Below are positions 1 through 9,700 of a stretch of DNA of 64,000 nt, one piece after another. The stretch comes from Paulownia fortunei. Its lineage: Eukaryota > Streptophyta > Magnoliopsida > Lamiales > Paulowniaceae. The DNA is taken from NCBI GenBank assembly GCA_019321725.1, contig CM033106.1, positions 19,132,551 to 19,196,550 on the forward strand. Reading direction: 5' to 3'. The notes under the pieces were generated by a model. The model saw nothing but the letters and a program-made list of their open reading frames with translations, did no database searches and was not told where the DNA came from. Made by a program: the position numbers and the translations under genes. How positions within the stretch are numbered: the first letter of the stretch is position 1; the number at the start of each line of letters is the position of its first letter.

Positions 1-1084
1 TCATTTTTTTTAAACATCACATATAGAAAAAATCATTTTTGTAAAAACAAGGGGGTAAATACATTTCATCCAGGGATGTGAGATACTGTAATACTTCACA
101 AATGGTTGCCTTTTATATAATAAACCTCTACTTGGTGGTTCTTAACAACCATGAAAAAGGAGATTGAAGCTAACTACTGACTCTATAATTTCCAGGATTC
201 TCTAAGCACACTCCTGCATATATGACTTGTTTGGTATTCAGGTTCTTGAAAGTATCTATTGGTATTTAGGTCCATAGAAGTATCTACAGTGATGTCCGAA
301 GTATCTGTTCCATTAATCAAGTTACGATTTTGGGTTAATTACACCTTCTTACCCAGTTAATTTGGTTATTACCAGCTCTACCCTTTCGAAAATGATAATT
401 ACATTGATGTCCCTTGTTAATTTTATTGGCATAACAATTTCCTCCTTCCGTAGTGTGCGAAATAGAAAATTCTGCCGTTATCACCAAATTCTGAATGAAC
501 ATAAAATTTTATCCCTGATTAGATTGTTGTTTATTTTTTGGACATAAATACCATGTGAGGGGGTGGGGTGGGTAAGGGTAATTTACCAAAACAAATAGCA
601 CCAACTGGGAGTGTGCATGTAATGTTTCAAAATATCCAAGGGGTTTAATTGTAATTTTCCTGATATCCTGGAACTCATATTTCCCGATCGCATAGCAATT
701 TGCTATTTTTCCTAATTTATGGTCTTACAACTGATGACACTACAAACCACATAAAAATAATTATGGAATGTATTTCATCATGATAAGTAATGTCTATATG
801 CTTATTTATCAAAACAACTCGTTACATCTATATGCGCTACGCCAAAATGAAGTCATCTGATTTTGGCAATCAATAGTTGTAAAGAACGCAAATGCATACT
901 TAGTGCACACCCTAAGAAGAGTAAAAATAATCATTCTCGTAATTTGATTGGTCAACTGTTCCATGTACCGCACTCTACTAGTGAAGGAAAACAATATCCC
1001 CAATAAAAATACAAACCAATTTCATGGTCAGATATCAAGGAGCGAATTGGGTTGCAATGTGGTTTGGAAATGGTTCACATAATT
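1..1084. other. intergenic or intronic, nothing recognised
   Basis: I see no coding match, RNA gene or clear transposon end. Short open frames here have no family resemblance. If the PUS7-like gene downstream is intact, part of this may be its upstream intron or flank. Confidence 0.4.
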
Positions 1085-1545
1085 ATGTATAGAGAGAGGG
1101 AGGGGGAGGGAGAGACACAAAAGAGCTTCATCCATGATTAACAAACTCGAAGGCAAGGAGAGGGACCGGGAGAGGGAGAGGGACAGGCACAAAAGAGCGA
1201 GGGAGAGGGAGAGGGACAGGCGCAAAAGAGCGAGGGAGAGGAGAGGCATAAAAGAGCTTCATCCAAGATTAACACACTTGAAGGCAAATTGATATTTTAA
1301 AATTAGCAAGGAAAGAGTTTGTAATAACACGGACTAGCTTCATCCAAGATTAACACGCTCGGACGCAAATTGATATTTTGAAAATAGCAAGGAAAGAGTT
1401 TGTAATTGAGTTTAGGGAAGGGTGTTGTAATTGAGTTTGAAAATAGGGAAGGGTGTTGTAATAGTTTCACCTTAATTAATACACTTGGATGCAAAATTGA
1501 CTTTTTAGAAATGGGTAGGGAGGAGTTGGTAATTACGCTAAATTG
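1085..1545. repeat. purine-rich tandem repeat block
   Basis: The first half is a GA-rich array built on GAGGGAGAGGGAGAGGGACA, joined to a unit containing GCTTCATCCAAGATTAACAC. That second unit recurs near 1125, 1256 and 1337 in progressively changed form. A further unit, AGGGAAGGGTGTTGTAAT, appears twice (about 1414 and 1447). The minus-strand open frame over the GA tract is low complexity (Leu/Ser) and not a gene. Confidence 0.75.
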
Positions 1546-1770
1546 CAGGGGAGCACGGTGAAATTAACACTATTTTTAAAATATTTCCACCCAGGAAGGG
1601 AAGCAACTTGTGGTACGGTGTCAAACCGAAAGAGCAATTTAGGACTAGCGAAAGTCGTAAGTTCGACAGTTTGAATTTTGGATGGGTGTGGACCACTTTA
1701 TGGTAAATTAGACATATTGCACTACACAAAGATTAAAGTATCACATTACACACTATGGTGGGGATGGACT

Positions 1771-1792
1771 ATATATATATATATATATATAT
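1771..1792. repeat. (AT)n microsatellite
   Basis: Eleven consecutive AT dinucleotides. The tract sits exactly where the recognisable copia coding sequence begins, so it marks the 5' truncation point of that element. Confidence 0.9.
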
Positions 1793-1990
1793 GTTCCTCC
1801 TAAAGTCTTTGGTTGGATGGCTTATGTTCATATTCATAAACAACATCAAGAGAAGTATGATACAAAGCCTTGAAATGCAGTTTCGTGGCTAGTCTTCTAC
1901 TAAAAAGGGTCATTGCTGTTATAAACCCCCGAGTTGTATGTTCTTTGTCTCATTTAATGTGTCCTATCATGAAGATACATCATTGTTTCC
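1793..1990 (+). pseudogene. copia integrase C-terminal fragment
   Basis: Translation gives VPPKVFGWMAYVHIHKQHQE and, after stops, FFVSFNVSYHEDTSLF. This is the conserved end of copia integrase, where the usual forms are KVFGCVAFVH and YVSMDVTFHE. It has in-frame stops and no function. Confidence 0.7.
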
Positions 1991-2529
1991 ACTCCTGACC
2001 TTCATCTTCGGTTGGGTGTGTGTGTGTGTGGAATCTATGAAAGAAGATGAAGGTAGTTCTAGTTCATCCTCTTATCATTACTGATTCTAAGCTTGAAGCA
2101 GTCTCTTGAACATAATGCATCTGAATCTTCGCAACCACAACCCTTGTCAGGCCCCCAAATAGTTCCAACAGTTCCATCTGAAGCATAAGAGAAATTCGAG
2201 ACATGAAGGGAAAGGCGTGGGACACCTGAACGTGTCTACTCAAGGAGACCAAAGCCTATCTCACTCATGATTCCAACTCGGTTTCTGATAATGAAAACTT
2301 ATACCCTGTTCCTTTAATTCCTGACATCTATGACTCAACAAACTTGATTTGCCTATTACTTTGAGAAAAGGTACGAGAAGATGTACCTAACACCCTATTT
2401 CCCATTTATAAGATACTAATAAATTGTCTCCCTAACATGCCACCTTTCTTTTAAACCCTTGAAAAGTAGATATTCTAAGGACTGATCACGAGGCATTAAA
2501 GGATAAGAATTAGACTCTTGCTATCAGGG

Positions 2530-3063
2530 GAGAGATGAAGGCACTGGAGAAGAATAGAACTTGGGAACCGGTGGATCAACCAAAGCAGAAAAAAGGAGTT
2601 GGATACAGATGGGTTTATACTCTCAAATACAAGGTTGATGGGTCACTAGAGAGTTATAGAGCCCGATGGGTTGTGAAAGGCTGCACATAGACTTATAGAG
2701 TGGACTACCAAGAAGTTTGCTCCAGTAGCCAAAATGGATATATAAAGAATTCTATTGCCCTTAGCAGCTCACTTTATTTGGGATCTACAACAATTTGACA
2801 TGAAGAACAGATTCCTTCACAAAGGAAAGAAGTTTTTATGGAGCTATTGCCGGGCTTTGGGCAAAAGTTTGGGCGTAACAAAGTTTGGAGACTTAAGAAG
2901 GCACTCTATGGTCTGAAACAATCACCTAGAGTGTTTTGGTAGTTGTAGAAAGGCAATGTTAAGGATGGGATATCTTATAGGATATAGATAGAGCCAAGGA
3001 GACTATACTGTCTTTGTCAAACACGCTAAAGAAGGTAAGCTCACTGCTTTACTAGTGTATGCG
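2530..3063 (+). pseudogene. copia reverse transcriptase, N-terminal part
   Basis: Recognisable blocks are EMKALEKNRTWEPV, GYRWVYTLKYKVDGSLE and RLKKALYGLKQSPRVFW, the canonical fingers and palm blocks of copia RT. Several stops and frameshifts are present. The fragment ends at LLVY, just before the catalytic YVDD motif, which the following insert has removed. Confidence 0.8.
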
Positions 3064-3558
3064 TAACATCGATTGCTTGAATGCTATATGTATATTTTTG
3101 GAGATTTGGTAGATTTTATACTTAATTATGCTTCTATCAACTTTTTATAAATCTAAATTTTCTAGATTGATTTTAGAGTAAAGTATTTTTCTTGCCTTTT
3201 TATTTTGCAAAATTGATTGCTATCATGCTATGAAACTACAAGGTAACATGGTGGAGCACAATGATCGTTATTATTTTGTTAAAAACTTTTACATTAGAGT
3301 TGCTCTAATTTTTAGGTAATTTAATTTCAAGTCATGTTTTTAAACTTTTTTTTACACTTTTTATTGTACTAAATTAGAATTGCTTCCCATTTGTTTTGAA
3401 ATAACTTTTTGTTAGAAGATATATGCAAATATGACAATATTGCTATTTTGTGAGTTAATATAAAGCACTATAATTGTATTTTTTCATTTTTTCTTTAATA
3501 ACTAATTATTACAAAAATTTCAATTTCGCCCCTGAAGATTGAAAATTCTGGATCCGCC
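3064..3558. repeat. insert inside the copia RT, unclassified
   Basis: Coding similarity to copia RT stops after LLVY and resumes at DVEKAKLKEKL, with about 495 bp of non-coding, T-rich sequence between. The insert ends in CCCCTGAAGATTG...CTGGATCCGCC. About eight codons around the active site are absent, so the event either replaced them or they were deleted separately. I see no clear inverted repeats or target duplication. Confidence 0.55.
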
Positions 3559-3960
3559 TCAGATGTTGAAAAAGCAAAACTAAAGGAAAAATTGGTAAAG
3601 GAGTTTGAAATAAAGGACCTGGGGAAGTTGCATACTTGGAATTGAGGTGGCATATTCTAAACAAGGGATATTTGTATCTCAAAGGAAATATGTGGTAGAT
3701 TTAATGAAAGAGATGGGATAGTTGGGATGTTGAGTTGCAGATGTTCTAATTGAACAAAATCACAAGCTTGGAGGAAATGAAGGTGGCAATACGATTGACA
3801 AGAGCCACTATCAAAGACTCGTGGGGCATTTTATTTATTTGTCCCATACGAAACCAGATGTAGCAAATGCTGTTGGCGTGGTCGGTCGATTCATGCATGA
3901 CTTGATGACAAAACATTTGCAATTTGTGCATAAAATTTTGCAATATCTAAAGGTGACTCT
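3559..3960 (+). pseudogene. copia reverse transcriptase, C-terminal part
   Basis: Blocks KLVKEFEIKDLG, SQRKYVVDL (frameshifted), SHYQRLVGHFIYLSHTKPDV and HLQFVHKILQYLK match the thumb region of copia polymerases. Frames are broken by at least two indels and several stops. Confidence 0.8.
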
Positions 3961-4084
3961 GGAAGAGGAATTTTATTCGAAAGGGGAAGCTAGCATAACA
4001 ATGGAAGCTGGCATAACAATGGAAGCATATGTTTGGCAGATAGAACCACTGGTTTATAATTTGTGGCAGGGAATCTGATTATAT

Positions 4085-4240
4085 TGAGAAGCAAGAAACA
4101 ACATGTGGTGGCAAGATCTAGTACTGAAGCTGAATTTAGAGCAATGGCTCATGGGATTTGTGAACTATTATGGTTAAGAATCATTTTCAAGATGAAAAAT
4201 GAAGAGCCTATGAAGCTATCTTGTGATAACAAGCAATAAG
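4085..4240 (+). pseudogene. copia RNase H fragment
   Basis: The block KQHVVARSSTEAEFRAMAHG followed by ICELLWL and LSCDNKQ is the diagnostic copia RNase H signature. It lies just upstream of the polypurine tract, in the expected order. Confidence 0.85.
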
Positions 4241-4458
4241 CATTGCACACAATCCTCTTTGGCATGACCTTACAAAGCACATAGAAGTTGACCGACACTT
4301 TAGAATGTAAAAACTCAATGGCTTAGTGACTACACCATATGTACCATAAGATAAGCAACTAGCTGATATATTCACAAAGGTTTGCCTATAGGATGCTGCG
4401 AAGAGATATAGATGCAAGTTGGTAGTGAAAAACATCAACTTACCAGCTTGAGGGAGAG

Positions 4459-4686
4459 TGTTGGAAGTTCCAAAGATTTCTCTACAATTTTCCTTGATTC
4501 TTTCCTTAGTTATAGATGCTCATACTTATAGGTAGATTCTTTATTATGTGCATAATAGTGGGTAAGATCATTAGTATTATTTAGGAAAGATTCTCTTTGA
4601 TTGATTTACCTCAAGCTCATTTAAAGGTCCCTATTGTACACTCGCATTACATTAAATATACAAAATTCTCTCTTTTATTTCTTACA
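4459..4686 (+). repeat. copia 3' LTR (228 bp)
   Basis: It starts TGTTGGAAGTTCC directly after the purine tract GAGGGAGAG and ends TTTCTTACA, giving TG...CA termini. The short length is normal for small copia families. No matching 5' LTR is in the window. Confidence 0.7.
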
Positions 4687-4689
4687 ATA

Positions 4690-5955
4690 TCTCATACCTC
4701 ATCCAAGAAATTCCATAATGTTGTAGGTATCTAATACATTGTGCATCAAGACTTTCATTCTCTTTAATTTTCCTACATGGTTTAGGCTTCTATATCCAAA
4801 CCTATTGAAGTCCAATTGATTTGATTAATTAATTATTTAATTCTTAAATTAATTAATTCCTAATAAATTAATTAATCTGATTAATTTGGGAATTTCCCAA
4901 TCCAACAATTGGATTAAATTCCATAACTCGAAATTTTGCTAGTAGTTGGCCCAAGTATTGTTATTGGAATGAATAATTAAAATGTCCTAATTAATTAAAT
5001 GCTTTAATTACTCACTGTGGAATTAAATCTCATTAATCCCAAAATAATACCTATAAATTATGGTTGATGTCTTACAACGTGCCATAAAGACCTTGAAATA
5101 GATAATTATCAAAGTGAACCTTTACAAAATACAATTGCCATGCTAGTACGGTCATTCCATCATCTAATCTCCCTCTATTGGACATGGGACTTGGTATTAT
5201 TAGTTATAACGTAATAATTTAATTATTATGTATCCAATTCCTAGTATTTTGATTTTAAGCGACTAACATAGGAAATGCCTTTCTAAATTGTCATCTTACC
5301 TTGGCCAAGAACTTCTAAATCAAGTATCGTGGAAAACATAAGAAATTTACTCATTCATATAGATAATTGATGTATTCTTTATTGACACTGACAAACCTCG
5401 ATGCATGAGTAATTTGCACACAACATAAGACCCCTTGTGATTCTCAAGAAATGAGAGTATACATCAAGCTACTTCTCATGCAGAAGATTATTATGGTGTC
5501 TCAAGTTTAAGGACTAATCTATGCGCTATTGTAACTAAAAAGTTCTTTTTTCGATGTTGATTATATTTAACTTGGACTTTCTAAGTGGGTTGTTCACTGC
5601 TCTTGTTATAAGCTTCTATATATATGCACTAGTGACACACTCTGATGTCTATAAAATGAGACATTCTCCTTTCAAGGATACATTATATGTGCGAGTTTAT
5701 CCACATCATTAACGTCCCATTTCAATGCTTCTGAGTTGTAACTAATTAAAGAACGGGACATATTTCATCATCCCTATCTATATGTGCAATCATGTCTCAT
5801 AGCTATGTATGGTTTCGGGACTTCATCTAAAACAATGAATAATACATAAAGATGAAGAAATTGCCTTGTTCATTAGTGTTGAATTGAATAAGATTGTTTT
5901 ACAAGAGTTTAATAAATAGCCAATCTAATTTTCTTGTTGGACACTACTCTTAACA
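4690..5955 (-). repeat. family A LTR fragment (copy A1)
   Basis: AATTAATT-rich sequence followed by blocks shared with 15245-16921, 46480-49072 and 63300-64000. Shared blocks include CTTGGCCAAGAACTTCTAAA and GGTGTCTCAAGTTTAAGGAC. It ends GGACACTACTCTTAACA, the same end as the copy at 49072. The outer TGTTGGG end is missing. Orientation is inferred from the purine tract next to the 49072 end, which places this family on the minus strand. Confidence 0.65.
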
Positions 5956-6740
5956 TATAAGTCATATTGTGGGTTAAGTTTGTATGTTACACCCCAAAGT
6001 TTGGTTCAGGACGAAATAATTTTCTACTTAAAAATATCAGTACATAAAATCATCTTATTCACTGTAGTGTGTCGCACCAGAATAATTCATTTTTTTTCCT
6101 TTTCTGATTTATTTCCATGATTTTTCTCTTTCCATTGCTCTTCCCTTTCTCTTGATTTGTCTTTCTCTTAGTTTTTCCTTTTTTTTTTTTAAATTTTAAA
6201 TGCTTTGGTTGTTGTCTTGTTCTTATGTGGATTATTCAAATTCTTTTGTCTTCGAGCCTTGCATTAATTTGCTTTTCTTTATTTTTTCTTTGCACGCTTC
6301 TCCTTTCCGGTTGTTTCCTTCAAATCCTGATTTCATTTTAGACATGCCATATATTGCTTGCCAAATGTTTTTATAATTGAACTCGGTACTCAAATGTACC
6401 TTAATTTTTCGCTACAGCTGAAGTTAAATTTTTCCCCTGTTATTATTATTCATTCATTATAACCTGTATCATGAAGTTCTTTTTATGGATAAAATCTGCT
6501 TTCTTAAAGTGATTGGTGTTCTTCAAGATAGTTAATGAGATTCAAATGATTACAAAAATCTAATGTTTGATTGTGTGGATGCATTTATGTGCGTATCTTT
6601 ATATGTAAATTGCATGAATTGGTTGTGAGAAGATTGAAATGGAGTGTAATGACGCAATCACTTGTTGAATTAACAACCTTTTGAAATTTACAAATCTTAC
6701 TCTTCACATTTTAGTAATATAATGCATTTTCAATTTTCAG
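5956..6740. other. non-coding, probable intron of the PUS7-like gene
   Basis: A T-rich stretch with pyrimidine runs ending in the acceptor TTTTCAG at 6734-6740. I searched it for the expected preceding PUS7 exon (a peptide ending in an Arg-Met-Met type sequence) and did not find one. Confidence 0.45.
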
Positions 6741-9700
6741 GTTTGTGCATAGTTATCAGAGCTATCTATGGAACCATGCAGCAAGTATGAGAATACAAAA
6801 ATATGGTATGTAGCCTTAAGGTTTTCCTGTCCCTCTTTTGACCCAAAACGAAATAAGCTTTTCTTGGTTTTCAGCTGAAAGCTTTTTGAGTCATTAAAGT
6901 TCATGTGAAAGTATTGTTTGTAAATATTGACTTCATGAATCATAATGGACCATCTAATGATTGGTTTTTAATAATCTTCCAGAAATAATAAAATTCTAAG
7001 GAAACTTGGGATTTGTTTGGTGTTATTTCTGGTTGGTTTGAGGAAAGTATTTTGAGAGAATGTATTTTGGTTGTGAGAGTGGTGAATGTGTGGAGAATGA
7101 AAACGTGTTTGGATGTTTATTGGAAAGAAATGATGTGATGTATTTGGGAATATGTTTTTTTTGTAGATGTCTTGTCAATGTTGTTTTGTTGTAATTAGTG
7201 GGAATATAGTAGGGTATATGATTATTTGAATATTGTAATAGACGATTGATAATTTTGGGAAATTAAAATACCATTTTTAGAAAATACAAGTGGCAAATGC
7301 GTTTTCGTTTCCAGAGAAGGAAAAGGCAATTCTGGAAATGAAACCAAACAAAGCCTTGAATTCCAAGCCCCGATATGATTATTTCGTGTACGCAATAATA
7401 TATTTGTTTCTGTGAACTCCAGAATATTAATTATGAGAGGAACTATTCCAATACAATAATGTCTCTGTATGTGTGCACACGTGTGTCTTGGTAAAAAAGA
7501 ATGACAAACGGCATAGCTAGCGTAAGAGGGCGCCCATCACTATGGGGTTTGGAGAGGGGAACTTGTATAGAGCATCATCCTGTTTGAGAGAGAGACTGTT
7601 CATGGATTTGAACCTATGACCTCCAAGTCTCAATGAAGTAACCTTTATTCTTACTCCTAAGCTTGCATACATGTCTATTTATCTATATATTTTACATTGA
7701 CAGGTCATTTCATCTTATCAGCACACTTCACAAATCATTTTAAAAAATCCGAGGCCATGCTGTTTTTTTATGTCTGTAGCAAGATAGTGGAAAATTCATT
7801 GCTATATGAAGGGTTTTAAAATCTGATTATAACGAATAGTAATCAATTCAGGGCTTCTGTGGTGTGTGTGTGTTACTAACCTACATTTGTTTGACGAGAA
7901 TTTTGAAGAAGTAATATCAAATTAAGCATTGAAATTTCAAATGCAAAAGTCAGTGTTACTGAGAATGTTACTTCGGTCTCCAAAATGATTGAAACATTGT
8001 TCGTTGTGATGAGGCTAAAGTTGGAGATGGTGGCTTCACAAGAAACTTAGGAATTGTTAATTACAAAATGCACGTGGCTATTCTCACATTTATTTCAGGA
8101 AATTTCAGGAAAGCTCAGATAGTTACTAGTTCATGAAACACAGTAAAAAAATGTGTTCCATTATATGTATGATTCCTTATTTTGGTTTTCTTTTGAAGAA
8201 GAAAGGTACATGCTTTGCTTCTGAAAAAAAAAAATAAAAAAATGTGTTGGTATGAGTGTCATTTACAGCACACAAACATAAGTCCTTTTGAGCAAACAAC
8301 CTCATAGAATTTCACGCATTAATTTCTCTGTTTTAATCAATGAACTTTCAATTTTTGAATGTTAATACTTGTCGGAGGGACAAATTTACCTGAGATTTGA
8401 CTTCTTAGTTCTTCTAATGCTATCAGTAAATAATGTAGGGGTTCACCAGGTTGTGTTGGGTGATTTGGTTTACTGCAAAGAACAAGAGACTCAGAAAGAA
8501 ATGTCATCCTCTCATTTGGAGTGCGAAGATGGCAGTGGCAATGACACAGAAGTTGATTGCCATCTAGACAACATATCTATCACTGATCTTTCTGAAGTAA
8601 GAAACATGTTGGTGAAGGTAATGTTCTCTGGAGTTTATATAAACCATCTTTTTCTATGAGATTTTCAGACGGAAATTAAGGAACAAGACTTCATATACTT
8701 TACATCAGTTGAAATCTCATTTGTTTAATTTTTTTTAACCTGTTCAGCATCAGTGGTGCCTTTTTGTTATATCTCACACTCTAAATTGAGCTTATGTGAA
8801 CTATTTTCCTATGAATGATTTTGGTTTAGACTTGAACTAAATAGTGTGAGAAGACAAACAGGGATAGCCTAGAAAGTGAATTTTGTAACAAAAAGCAGTT
8901 TACAATCAATTTTATTCTCAAGTCATACACCATCGACATGTACCAACTAAAAGTACTAAACAGGCACATAGAAAAAGACAATTTACAGCTTCCTTTGTTT
9001 AAGTACTCATCCAACTTATTATCATTTGTTATAACTGCATCATCTGCTCTCTCCCAAGAACAAGATGTTGCATTTTGGGGCCTGTGAACAACAAACGATG
9101 ATTATACTAAAGGTTTATTTATCTCTAAATTCAATAATAACCTAATGCAGTATTTGAAGCTAAAAATGGAATAAAAAAATTAAAAGAGTACTGTACTTTG
9201 GATTAGGTACTGCAAACACATGTGAGTCGAGAATTGGTGCTCTGATTTGGAGCTGATTTACTTTTTTGTCCAGAAAGGGTTGCATTTCGAAAAATCAGTA
9301 TAAACTGTATACTTAACGACATCCCATCCATATGTCAATGATGTAGTTTTTCTGGTGATCAACTTGCTAAATATAGACTTTTAAGCTGACAGACACAGTT
9401 CATGCTTGGTCTGATATAGTTTTAAGAGAACCATGGGCTATTCCTAGTGATTAATATCATGACTGGCTTTCAATTTGGATCTATATCTTACCTATCATCA
9501 TGACAGAGAAACTGTGCTAAGTCCTTCTTATGGACAGGTAATCAGTCAGGAGGATATAGTTGCAGAAAAGTATAAGATCGATGATATTGTCCTTCCATTA
9601 CCTGGGTAAAATTTAACTGGAGCCTAGACATCTTTAATGCTCCGTTTCTCAATCCCATACACATTCCCCAATTAAAGAGTGCAATGTCTAGCTGCCTTTA

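Larger units (their letters stand above)
1793..4686 (+). mobile_element. 5'-truncated Ty1/copia retrotransposon with 3' LTR
   Basis: In order on the + strand I see the integrase C-terminal part, reverse transcriptase, RNase H, a polypurine tract (GAGGGAGAG, 4450-4458) and a 3' LTR. The 5' LTR, gag, protease and integrase core are missing. The coding sequence has many stops and frameshifts, so the element is dead. Copia order (integrase before RT) and the RNase H signature fix the superfamily. An unrelated insert of about 495 bp interrupts the RT. Family A LTR sequence abuts its 3' end. Confidence 0.85.

Noticed and set aside
1028..1249. Leu/Ser-rich minus-strand frame
   Set aside because: Translation of a GA microsatellite; low complexity.
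7600..7620. Possible tRNA gene
   Set aside because: Only a B-box-like GGTTCAAATCC is present; no cloverleaf can be folded around it. It fits a tRNA-derived SINE instead.
8369..8659. 96-codon frame as a single-exon gene
   Set aside because: Only 8439-8617 is conserved (PUS7 exon); both edges have splice sites that join to neighbouring PUS7 exons.
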